In this document: piece after piece, positions 28,955-35,289 of the stretch | Position numbering within the stretch: position 1 is the stretch's first letter | Layout: every line of letters begins with the position of its first letter | Assembly: GCA_902800055.1 (NCBI GenBank) | Contig: CADCCW010000030.1 | Coordinates: forward strand, 1-35,289 | Length of the DNA stretch: 35,289 nt | Source of the DNA: an uncultured bacterium | GTDB lineage: Bacteria; Verrucomicrobiota; Kiritimatiellia; RFP12; UBA1067 | Direction: 5' to 3' | Made by a program: the position numbers and the translations under genes | The notes under the pieces: generated by a model | Database searches by the model: none | What the model saw: the letters and a program-made list of their open reading frames with translations, nothing else | Told to the model about the DNA's origin: nothing

Positions 28955-30136
28955 ATGATCGACTTCGACTACTGGTCGCCTACATACATCGCCTTCGGCA
29001 AGGGCAAGGAATCGCGCACCGGCGAGCTGGTGCGGCGCTTCGGCGGACACAAGGCGCTGCTCCACTACGGCGGCGGCTCCGCCGTGCGGAGCGGGCTTCT
29101 TGGCCGCGTCAAGGCGTCGCTTGGCGACGCCGGCGTCGGCTTCGTGGAGCTTGGCGGCGTGAAGCCCAATCCGCGCAGCTCGCTCATCGAGGAGGGTGTG
29201 CGGCTTGCCATCGCCGAGGGCGTAGACTTCCTGCTCGCGGTCGGCGGCGGCAGCGTGGTCGACTCGTCGAAGGCGATCGCCATCGGCGCGGCGAACGGCG
29301 GCGAGTGGCGCCGGTACTACGTCGGTCGCGAGGTAAAGGTCAAGCCGGCGATTCCCGCGGCGCTGCCGGTCGGCGTGGTGCTGACGATCGCCGCGGCGGG
29401 GAGCGAGGGCTCGCCGAACAGCGTGGTGAACCTCGAGCCGGAGAACCTCAAGCGCGCCGCCGGCGGCGACATCCTGCGTCCGAAGTTCGCGGTGATGAAC
29501 CCCGAGCTGACCATGAGCCTGCCGCCGTTCCAGACTGCGTGCGGGCTCGCCGACATGTTTGCGCACCTCTGCGAGCGGTACTTCTCGCCGACGGCGGACG
29601 TCGTCCTCTCGGACAACCTCTGCGAGGCGGTCATGCGGGCGGTAGTGGAGGAGGGCGCGAAGGTGATGGCAAACCCGTCCGACTACCAAGCGCGGGCGAA
29701 CATCATGTGGGCCGGCACCCTGGCGCACAACGACGTCTGCGGCGCGGGGCGGGTGCAGGACTGGTCCAGCCACGGCATCGAGCACGAGCTTTCGGCGCTC
29801 TACGACTGCGCGCACGGCGCCGGGCTCGCCGTCGTGATGCCAGCGTGGATGACCTATGTCCACGCGGCGGACGACGCGAGGTTCGCTCGCTTCGCGCGGA
29901 ACGTGTTCGGCGTCGGCGTCGGCGAGAGCGACGCCAAGGCGGCGCTCGACGGCATCGCGGCGTTCCGCGCCTGGCTCAAGTCGCTCGGGTTGCCGCTCAA
30001 CTTCGCGGAGCTCGGGGCGCGCGAGGAGGACATCCCGTTCCTCGTCAAGAAGCTGAACCTGAGCGGCAACACGCTCGGCGGCTTCATGCCGCTTGCGGAC
30101 GATGACGTGGCGGCGATCTACCGCCTCTGCCTCTAG
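28955..30136 (+). CDS. Iron-containing alcohol dehydrogenase
   Basis: 393 aa from ATG 28955, set by AGGAG (28942-28946); the longer upstream frame lacks similarity. FDYWSPTYIAFGKGKESRTGELV and the Rossmann-like LLAVGGGSVVDSSKAIAIGA bind NAD(P). Metal ligands come from ACGLADMFAHLCERYF (Asp, His) and from HGIEHELSALYDCAHGAGLAVVMPAW (two His), as in group III alcohol dehydrogenases (YqhD/BdhA-like). The enzyme probably reduces aldehydes to alcohols with NADPH in fermentation or detoxification. Substrate range cannot be read from sequence. A small membrane-protein gene follows after 9 nt. Confidence 0.92.
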   Translation: MIDFDYWSPTYIAFGKGKESRTGELVRRFGGHKALLHYGGGSAVRSGLLGRVKASLGDAGVGFVELGGVKPNPRSSLIEEGVRLAIAEGVDFLLAVGGGSVVDSSKAIAIGAANGGEWRRYYVGREVKVKPAIPAALPVGVVLTIAAAGSEGSPNSVVNLEPENLKRAAGGDILRPKFAVMNPELTMSLPPFQTACGLADMFAHLCERYFSPTADVVLSDNLCEAVMRAVVEEGAKVMANPSDYQARANIMWAGTLAHNDVCGAGRVQDWSSHGIEHELSALYDCAHGAGLAVVMPAWMTYVHAADDARFARFARNVFGVGVGESDAKAALDGIAAFRAWLKSLGLPLNFAELGAREEDIPFLVKKLNLSGNTLGGFMPLADDDVAAIYRLCL

Positions 30137-30145
30137 GAAAACCGC

Positions 30146-30436
30146 ATGTCCGAGCTGCTCGAGTTTGCGATGCTGTTCGCGTTCGGCTTCTCGTGGCCGT
30201 TCGCGATCTGGCGCACCTGGAAGGCGAAGCGCGTGGACGGCAAGTCGCCGATGTTCATGGTCATCGTGATCCTCGGCTACTGCTGCGGCATCGCGTCGCA
30301 CCTGGTGGAGGGGACGAAGCTGTGGCTGGTGGCGGTGTACCTCGTGGACATCGCCCTCGTCTCCACCGACCTCGCGCTCTACTTCCGCTATTCGCGCCGC
30401 GGCGGCAGGACGGTCCCGGGCGCCGAGCCTCGTTGA
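30146..30436 (+). CDS. Small membrane protein, PQ-loop/SemiSWEET-like
   Basis: 96 aa with three hydrophobic spans (about 4-22, 36-54, 58-78). The first span with its following loop (FGFSWPFAIWRTWKAKRVDGKSPMFM) resembles the first half of a PQ-loop repeat, where a Pro in the helix and a KSP-type loop are typical. A single three-helix unit is the size of SemiSWEET sugar porters, which work as dimers. This is an inference from pattern; the P-Q pair itself is replaced by P-F. AGGA lies 8 nt before ATG 30146, and it is probably co-transcribed with the dehydrogenase. Confidence 0.6.
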   Translation: MSELLEFAMLFAFGFSWPFAIWRTWKAKRVDGKSPMFMVIVILGYCCGIASHLVEGTKLWLVAVYLVDIALVSTDLALYFRYSRRGGRTVPGAEPR

Positions 30437-30450
30437 GGGCCGGCGCAAGT

Positions 30451-30461
30451 TATGGTATAAT
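30451..30461 (+). promoter_or_regulatory. Extended -10 promoter for the HTH-EIIA gene
   Basis: TATGGTATAAT, hexamer 30456-30461; TSS near 30468, leader about 8 nt with no room for a standard ribosome binding site. Confidence 0.8.
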
Positions 30462-30475
30462 CCGCGCCCAGAAAG

Positions 30476-31189
30476 ATGTCACGCGAAACTCTAAACCTCG
30501 CCCAGGCCGCCGAGCATGTCCACATGACGGCGAACGAACTCAAGCACTGCGCCCAGCGCGGCGAGCTTGAGGCGGTCGAGCGCGGCGGCGAATGGTACTT
30601 CGAGCACCGCGCCCTCGACGAGTGGGCGCAGCGCAACCTGCTCGCCGCCGGGCAGCGCACGCTCGCCGAGCGCCACCGCGTGATGATGGACGAGCACCGC
30701 CGCGCCGAGCAGCCAGGCTGGGGCGTCGCCGGCCTTTTCAGCGCCGCCACCATCGACCTCGCCGTCGCCGCCAAGGCGAAGGCCGGCATCCTCCGCGACA
30801 TGACCGACCTCGCCGACCGCGGCGGACAGGTGAACGACGCCGACGCGCTCTTCAAGGAGCTTGTCGCGCGCGAGGAGGCCGCGCCGACCGCGATCGGCGA
30901 GGGCGTGGCCCTGCTCCACCCGCGCTTCCACGACCCGTACCTCTTCTCCGAGTCCTTCATCGCCTACGGCCGCGCCGAGCGCCCCGTCTTCTTCGGCGCG
31001 CCCGACGGCGAGGGAACGCGGCACTTCTTCCTGATCGGCTCCACCGACCACGCCGCCCACCTGCACATCCTCGCGCGCCTCGCGATGCTCGCGCACGGCA
31101 CCGACCTGGTGAAGCGGCTCGAGGAGGCGACGGACGCCGACGCGGTGCTCGCGGCCGTAAGCGAGTGCGAAGGGGAGTTCACCCGGTAG
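30476..31189 (+). CDS. Helix-turn-helix protein fused to a PTS EIIA domain
   Basis: 237 aa. Residues 1-55 are an excisionase-like (MerR-type winged) DNA-binding domain: LNLAQAAEHVHMTANELKHCAQRGELEAVERGGEWYF. After a helical linker, residues about 95-230 match EIIA of the fructose/nitrogen PTS type: AIGEGVALLHPRFHDP with His148 as phosphorylation site, then VFFGAPDGEGTRHFFLIGSTDHAAHLHILARLAMLAHG. Such fusions occur in PVC bacteria. Phosphorylation could switch DNA binding, linking sugar or nitrogen state to transcription; this is inferred. No EIIB, EIIC or HPr gene is nearby. The start is 14 nt after the -10 box, so initiation is nearly leaderless. A HAD phosphatase gene follows after 17 nt. 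Confidence 0.85.
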   Translation: MSRETLNLAQAAEHVHMTANELKHCAQRGELEAVERGGEWYFEHRALDEWAQRNLLAAGQRTLAERHRVMMDEHRRAEQPGWGVAGLFSAATIDLAVAAKAKAGILRDMTDLADRGGQVNDADALFKELVAREEAAPTAIGEGVALLHPRFHDPYLFSESFIAYGRAERPVFFGAPDGEGTRHFFLIGSTDHAAHLHILARLAMLAHGTDLVKRLEEATDADAVLAAVSECEGEFTR

Positions 31190-31206
31190 ACGAAAGGGAT
31201 TTCGAC

Positions 31207-31851
31207 ATGCGCAAGTTCTGGTTCTTCGATCTCGACGGCACCTTGGCCGACACCGACCGCGACATCCGCGAGGCGTGGAAGGCGGCGCTCAGCGACCTCG
31301 GGCTCGACTGCCCGCGCTTCGACGAGGTGTTCGTCGCCGGGCCGCCGATCGACGAAATGACGCGGCGGCTCTTCCCCGACCGCTTCACCCCGAAGCTCGC
31401 CGACGACGTGCGCCGGCTCTTCGCGCGCCACTACGACAACGACGGCTTCCCCAACACCTTCGAGTACCCGGGCGTCGTCGCCGAGGTGCGCGCGCTTGCC
31501 GACGCCGGCGCGACCGCCGCGATCGTCACCAACAAGCGCCACGCCGGCGCCACCGCGATGGCGCGGCGCTTCGGCTGGGAGGAGGTCTTCGCCGGCGGCG
31601 TGTGGGCGGGCGACATGTTTCCAGGCCGCCGCCTGCCCAAGACCGAGCTGCTCGCCGAGGTCATGAAGCGGATCGGCGCCACGCCCCACGACTCGGTGAT
31701 GGTGGGCGACACCGAAAGCGACTTCGACGCGGCGCGCGCGAACGGCGTATTCTCCGTCGGCGTGGAGTGGGGCTACGGACGTCCGGACGAGCTCGCGGAG
31801 GCCGACGTCACCGTTTCCCTGCCCTGCGAACTGCGCGCAGCAGTTCAGTGA
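31207..31851 (+). CDS. HAD-family phosphatase, phosphoglycolate phosphatase-like
   Basis: 214 aa; ATG 31207 with AAAGGGA upstream. HAD motif I is FFDLDGTLADT (Asp8 nucleophile, Asp10), motif II AAIVTNK, motif III Lys in the GRRLPKTELL stretch, and motif IV MVGDTESDFDAARANG. The helical cap lies between residues about 15 and 85, as in the Gph/PGP subfamily. It likely dephosphorylates a small sugar phosphate such as 2-phosphoglycolate; substrate not provable from sequence. Its 3' end overlaps the convergent holA gene by 44 bp. Confidence 0.9.
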   Translation: MRKFWFFDLDGTLADTDRDIREAWKAALSDLGLDCPRFDEVFVAGPPIDEMTRRLFPDRFTPKLADDVRRLFARHYDNDGFPNTFEYPGVVAEVRALADAGATAAIVTNKRHAGATAMARRFGWEEVFAGGVWAGDMFPGRRLPKTELLAEVMKRIGATPHDSVMVGDTESDFDAARANGVFSVGVEWGYGRPDELAEADVTVSLPCELRAAVQ

Positions 31852-32797
31852 CCACCAGCACGTCGCCGGCGACCGTGCCGGAGACCACCTTCTCGCGCAG
31901 CGCGATGAAGCGCGCGCGCGCCGCGCGCAGCTCGAGAAGCGACCACTTGGCGAGGAACGCCGAGTTCTTCTTCGCGACGAACGGGTTCATGTCCTCCGGA
32001 ATTCCGCCGCGCTTCAGGTCCACCAGCTGGCGGAAGAACTTCTCGATCACGCCGGACATGAACACCGCAAAGCCGTTCATGAGCGCGAACGGCTCGAGCG
32101 CGGCGATCGCCGCGGCGGCGTCGCGCCGGCCGATTGCGTCGGTCACCGCCCAGATCTCCGGCTCGTCCTTCGCCCCCGGGCTGGTCACCGCGTCGACGTC
32201 CTTCGCCTCGATCTTCTTCGCCTTCGGTCCGAGGTACGTGCGCATCTTCTTCACCTCGCTCATAAGCGAGCGGGAGTCGGTGCCGACCACGGCGACGAAC
32301 TTCTCGGCCACGCCGGCGGTGAACGCAAGGCCCTCCGCCGCGGCCAGCTCCGCCGCGCGCGCTACCGCGTTCTGGCGCTGCTCCCAGGGCTTGCCGCCGC
32401 CGAAGTACGCCATCTCCGCGACGGCGGAGAGGTTCTTGGCGAAGGTCGAGGTCTTGAGGAGCCGCGGGCCGGAGAGGATGAAGTGCTGGTTCGGCGGCAT
32501 CGTCGGCGCGAGCGCGGCGATTTTCTCGGAGAACTTCGTCAGCGCGTCCTTCACCCCCTCGGACGACCTGCCGCCGGGAAGGAAGTGGACGTTGCGCCAC
32601 CACGTCACCTTCTTCGGGTCGAGGAAGGGCGGCGTCGAGAACGACTCGTCCGCGCGCCGCAGGTCGGCGAGCTGAAGGTCCTCGTTGGTGGCGGTCATCG
32701 AGTCGATCAGCTCCAGCCCGACGCCGTCGCCGACTACGCGGCGGGCGGTTTCGTCGATCAGGAAGTCGTCGTCGCCGACGATGACGTGGACGCTCAT
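31808..32797 (-). CDS. holA: DNA polymerase III delta subunit
   Basis: 329 aa. ATG at 32797 overlaps the lgt stop (ATGA), so the two minus-strand genes are coupled. The N-terminus VHVIVGDDDFLIDETARRV is the P-loop-like start of the clamp-loader delta family (PF06144), followed by ADLRRADESFSTPPFLDPKKVTWWRNVHF, the region LPPNQHFILSG-like (PPNQHFILSGPRLLKTSTFAKNL) and the helical FVAVVGTDSRSLMSEVKKMRTYL. Delta opens the beta clamp during replication. Divergent sequence is normal for this family. The 3' end runs 44 bp into the convergent HAD gene. Confidence 0.85.
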   Translation of the reverse strand: MSVHVIVGDDDFLIDETARRVVGDGVGLELIDSMTATNEDLQLADLRRADESFSTPPFLDPKKVTWWRNVHFLPGGRSSEGVKDALTKFSEKIAALAPTMPPNQHFILSGPRLLKTSTFAKNLSAVAEMAYFGGGKPWEQRQNAVARAAELAAAEGLAFTAGVAEKFVAVVGTDSRSLMSEVKKMRTYLGPKAKKIEAKDVDAVTSPGAKDEPEIWAVTDAIGRRDAAAAIAALEPFALMNGFAVFMSGVIEKFFRQLVDLKRGGIPEDMNPFVAKKNSAFLAKWSLLELRAARARFIALREKVVSGTVAGDVLVVTELLRAVRRAGKR

Positions 32798-33582
32798 TTC
32801 GCGCCGCCCCTCTTCGCGCGGCCGCGCATCCGGGCGACGGCGATGATCACGGAGCCGAGCAGGGCCATGCCGACCGAGATCGCCTGCGAGATGGAGAGCG
32901 GGCCAACCGCCGCGCGCGGATCGCCGCGCAGGTACTCGATGCCGAAGCGGATCGCCGCGTAGCCGACGAGGTAGAGGCCGGTCACGAGCCCGGCGCCCCA
33001 GCCGCCGCGCTTGGCGCGCGCGCGCGCCAGCATGAGCAGGCCGAAGAGCGCGAGGAGCGCCGCCGCCTCGAAGAGCTGGGTGGGCAGCACGCTCACGGCG
33101 CGGCGGCCGTGCTCGAACCAGCTCGGGCTGCCGGGCGGGAAGACGACCGCGCACCAGGCATTGGAGTCGCGCCCGTAGCAGCAGCCGTAGAAGAAGCAGC
33201 CGATGCGGCCGAAGGCGTGGCCGAGCGGCACCACCACGGCGAGCAGGTCGGCGAGCTCGAGCATGCGCTCGCGCTTGGCGATGCACCAGACGAAGAACAC
33301 GACGAGCGCGAGGATGAGCCCGCCGTAGAACATGAGCCCGCCCTGGTCGACGCGGATGACGTGGAGCGGGTCCGCGGCGAACTCGGCCTGCCAGTGCTCG
33401 ATCACATATGCGGCGCGGGAGCCGACGACGCCCGCGACCATCAGGTACATGAGCAGGTTGGAGAGGTCCTTGCGGCCGCTCAGCCGCTCCACCAGCCACC
33501 AGCATACGAGGAAGCCGGCCGCCATGCAGGCGCCGTAGGTCCTGATGTGGAGGAAGCCGAGGTCTATGAGGTCTGGAAACAT
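32794..33582 (-). CDS. lgt: Prolipoprotein diacylglyceryl transferase
   Basis: 262 aa, inner membrane, about seven spans. Lgt transfers diacylglycerol to the lipobox cysteine of lipoproteins such as the cupin protein in this window. Conserved elements are IRTYGACMAAGF, the GGLMFYGG signature, GHAFGRIGCFFYGCCYG (His122, Arg126) and RFGIEYLRGDPR. The ATG at 33582 is 10 nt past the reverse-strand -10 box, so this transcript should also be leaderless. Divergent from the DegT-type gene. Confidence 0.94.
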   Translation of the reverse strand: MFPDLIDLGFLHIRTYGACMAAGFLVCWWLVERLSGRKDLSNLLMYLMVAGVVGSRAAYVIEHWQAEFAADPLHVIRVDQGGLMFYGGLILALVVFFVWCIAKRERMLELADLLAVVVPLGHAFGRIGCFFYGCCYGRDSNAWCAVVFPPGSPSWFEHGRRAVSVLPTQLFEAAALLALFGLLMLARARAKRGGWGAGLVTGLYLVGYAAIRFGIEYLRGDPRAAVGPLSISQAISVGMALLGSVIIAVARMRGRAKRGGAK

Positions 33583-33592
33583 AGGTGCCGCT

Positions 33593-33603
33593 ATTATACC
33601 ATA
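33593..33603 (-). promoter_or_regulatory. Extended -10 promoter for lgt-holA (reverse strand)
   Basis: The + strand reads ATTATACCATA, so the minus strand reads TATGGTATAAT with hexamer 33598-33593. TSS near 33586, four bases before the lgt ATG. Confidence 0.8.
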
Positions 33604-33618
33604 TATTCCCGATTCCGT

Positions 33619-33629
33619 TTTGGTATAAT
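33619..33629 (+). promoter_or_regulatory. Extended -10 promoter for the DegT-type gene
   Basis: TTTGGTATAAT, hexamer 33624-33629. The ATG at 33637 is exactly where transcription should begin, so this is the clearest leaderless start. Only 15 bp separate it from the divergent lgt promoter. Confidence 0.8.
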
Positions 33630-33636
33630 ACGCACC

Positions 33637-34776
33637 ATGGGCGATGTTTTCGACAGGATGGCCTGGCCGCGGTTCCCGGCGAAGGCGGAGCGCGAGGCGC
33701 TGAAGGTGCTGCGCTCGGGCCGCGTCAACTACTGGACCGGCACGCGCGGCCGCGAGTTCGAGGCGGCGTTTGCGAAGTGGCTCGGCGCGAAGCGCGCGCT
33801 CGCGGTCTCCTCCGGCACCGCCGCGCTCCACCTCGCGCTCGAGGCGCTGGGCGTCGGCCGCGGCGACGACGTGGTGGTGACGCCGTATTCCTTCCGCGCC
33901 AGCGCGACCGCCGTCGCCAACGCCGGCGCGCGCCCGGTCTTCGCGGACGTCGGGCCGGACCACATGCTGAACGCGCGCACCATTGCCGCCGCGCTCACGC
34001 CGCGCACCCGCGCGGTCGTGGTCGTCCACCTCTACGGACAGGTCGCCGAAATGGCGCCGATCCTCGCGCTCGCGCGGAAGCGCGGCATCTTCGTGGTCGA
34101 GGACTGCGCCCAGTGCCTCGGCGGCGAATACCGCGGCCGCAAGGTCGGCACGCTCGGCGACGCCGGCTGCTTCTCCTTCTGCCAGTCGAAGCACATCACC
34201 ACCGCCGGCGAAGGCGGCATGGTGGTCTGCCGCTCGGCGAAGGTCGCGCGCGCGGTGGAGTCGCTGCGCGACCACGGCTGGAAGGTGGGGAGCGAGCCGA
34301 AGGAGTACGACCGCATCGGCTACAACGCGCGGCTGACCGAGGTCCAGAGCGCGGTGGGTCTCTGCGAGCTCGAGCGGCTGGAGAGCTGGAACCTGCCGCG
34401 CCGCCGTCGCCTCGCGGAGCGGCTCATTGCGCGGCTTCGTCGCCTCTCCGACTCGCTTGGCCCCGCCTCTCCCATCGTCGGCTGGCCGGTGGACACGCCC
34501 GAGCGCCGCGCGAGCTTCTGGCTGGTGCCGTTCGTCCTCGACCCGAAGAAGCTGAAGGTCCCGGTCGCGCGCTTCGTCGAGGCGCTGCAGGCGGCCGGCG
34601 CGCCAGCGTACCGCATCCTCTGGCCGCTGATGGCGAAGAAGCCGGTCGCCGCCGCGCTCGCCCCGGCGACCGTCGGCTTCTGGGTGCACCCCACGCTTTC
34701 GCTCGCCGACATGGACCGCGCCGTCTCCGCCTTCGCCGCGGCCCCGCGCCGGAGCCAGCGGCGGAGCAACCTCTAG
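33637..34776 (+). CDS. DegT/DnrJ/EryC1-type PLP sugar aminotransferase
   Basis: 379 aa. Fold-type I PLP enzyme that aminates or modifies nucleotide sugars used in surface glycans. AVSSGTAALHLALEALGVGRGDDVVVTPYSF is the family's cofactor phosphate region, VVHLYGQVAEM and VVEDCAQCLGGEYRGRKVGTLGDAGCFSFCQSKHITTAGEGG surround the Schiff-base Lys185, and GYNARLTEVQSAVGLCELERL is the dimer region. No sugar-nucleotide partner genes are in the window; the glycosyltransferase at 11594 is too far to link. The TAG stop (34774-34776) lies inside the first unit of a 9-mer repeat array. Confidence 0.92.
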   Translation: MGDVFDRMAWPRFPAKAEREALKVLRSGRVNYWTGTRGREFEAAFAKWLGAKRALAVSSGTAALHLALEALGVGRGDDVVVTPYSFRASATAVANAGARPVFADVGPDHMLNARTIAAALTPRTRAVVVVHLYGQVAEMAPILALARKRGIFVVEDCAQCLGGEYRGRKVGTLGDAGCFSFCQSKHITTAGEGGMVVCRSAKVARAVESLRDHGWKVGSEPKEYDRIGYNARLTEVQSAVGLCELERLESWNLPRRRRLAERLIARLRRLSDSLGPASPIVGWPVDTPERRASFWLVPFVLDPKKLKVPVARFVEALQAAGAPAYRILWPLMAKKPVAAALAPATVGFWVHPTLSLADMDRAVSAFAAAPRRSQRRSNL

Positions 34777-34826
34777 AAGCCCTAGGGCCTCTAGAATCCC
34801 TAGAAGACCCAGCCCCTCTAGAAGCC
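34773..34826 (+). repeat. Six-unit 9-mer array, CTAGAAGCC type, overlapping a stop codon
   Basis: CTAGAAGCC, CTAGGGCCT, CTAGAATCC, CTAGAAGAC, CCAGCCCCT, CTAGAAGCC lie end to end. The TAG of the first unit is the stop codon of the DegT-type gene. The remainder to 34901 is plain AC-rich leader with no gene and no recognisable -10 element. Confidence 0.75.
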
Positions 34827-34901
34827 CCCGAAACCAACGAGGCTCCCCAGCAAGTCGAATTAACCACCACCAATTCTGAAACCAACAACGAGGAAACCAC
34901 C

Positions 34902-35289
34902 ATGAACACCCAAGTAGTCAAATCTGCCGCGGTCAAGGCGCTGGCGCTGGGGGCAATGCTTATGTCAACCCCTGTCCAGGCCGCCGACTTCTTCGTCGCG
35001 ACGACTGGCAACGACGGCAACCCCGGCACATCGGCCTTGCCATTTAAGACCATCGGTGCGGCGATCACGGCGTCGGACGCGGCTATTGTCGGCGGCGACA
35101 CGTCGGCGACGATACATGTCGCTGACGGCACATACATGGAGCATTCTCTGACGCTCGCGAACCCGATCACCATCGTCGGCGAGAGCGGCAACCGCGACGC
35201 GGTAATCGTCAATGCCAACGGCAGCGCCTCGAACAAGCGCCGCGCCTTCACGCTCAACCACGCCGCCGCCACCGTTTCCGGCATTACGG
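34902..35289 (+). CDS. Secreted right-handed beta-helix protein, 5' part only
   Basis: Open frame from ATG 34902 to the window end (129 codons, 3' end missing). GAGGA (34890-34894) sits 7 nt upstream. Signal peptide about 1-27 (SAAVKALALGAMLMSTPVQA/AD). The mature start DFFVATTGNDGNPGTSALPFKTIGAAI is the typical opening of DUF1565/parallel beta-helix proteins, followed by TIHVADGTYMEHSLTLANPITIVGESG, one helix rung. Such proteins are exported and often bind or cut polysaccharide, or are outer-surface repeats. The full architecture is not visible. Confidence 0.85.
   Translation, partial: MNTQVVKSAAVKALALGAMLMSTPVQAADFFVATTGNDGNPGTSALPFKTIGAAITASDAAIVGGDTSATIHVADGTYMEHSLTLANPITIVGESGNRDAVIVNANGSASNKRRAFTLNHAAATVSGIT

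Overview
The window is GC-rich bacterial chromosome with densely packed genes, almost all on the + strand. Several features point to the PVC superphylum, most likely an uncultured Kiritimatiellota or Lentisphaerota-like bacterium from a gut or similar anoxic habitat. These are large secreted proteins that open with a WTG...NW motif, a GH81 glucanase with a discoidin-type module, a helix-turn-helix protein fused to a PTS EIIA domain, and a 29-residue mS38/bS22-like protein. This placement is an inference from gene content; no rRNA or tRNA gene is present to settle it.

Layout. Positions 1-540 are a less GC-rich, repeat-bearing edge with a gene tail and a 47-codon ORF. Positions 579-12661 are mostly housekeeping: a cupin lipoprotein, a patatin-like hydrolase, an AI-2E-type transporter, a PilB/GspE ATPase with a small membrane protein, pyrD, hisG, the mS38/bS22-like protein, a Cys-rich protein, an SNF2 helicase with a SWIM-finger protein and a 62-residue protein, then pth and a GT2-GtrA glycosyltransferase. 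Positions 12662-20860 are accessory: repeat arrays, a leader region and three secreted proteins (a large beta-rich protein, a GH81 beta-1,3-glucanase and a beta-helix protein). Positions 21130-23709 hold a DUF4143-type ATPase and an NhaC-type antiporter. Positions 23897-28887 are a probable DNA-uptake and recombination cluster: comM, an unknown gene, yraN, recA and a DUF2851 gene. Positions 28955-34776 hold an iron-type alcohol dehydrogenase, a small membrane protein, HTH-EIIA, a HAD phosphatase, holA and lgt (both on the minus strand), and a DegT-type aminotransferase. A secreted beta-helix protein runs off the right end.

Two themes cut across the genes. First, an almost invariant extended -10 promoter, TATGGTATAAT or a close variant, precedes eleven transcription units. 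Several start codons lie so close to it that the mRNAs should be leaderless, and in three places the stop codon of the upstream gene lies inside the promoter. Second, the window carries several families of short tandem repeats. Heptamer arrays are read in frame inside the GH81 and DUF2851 genes, 9-mers and 12-mers lie between genes, and one 9-mer array overlaps a stop codon. They resemble the STRR repeats described in cyanobacteria, and the heptamers could change reading frame if their copy number changed.

The best candidates for undescribed biology are the 198-residue protein between comM and yraN (possibly a nucleic-acid-binding protein), the beta-helix protein beside GH81, the repeat families, and the promoter and leaderless architecture.
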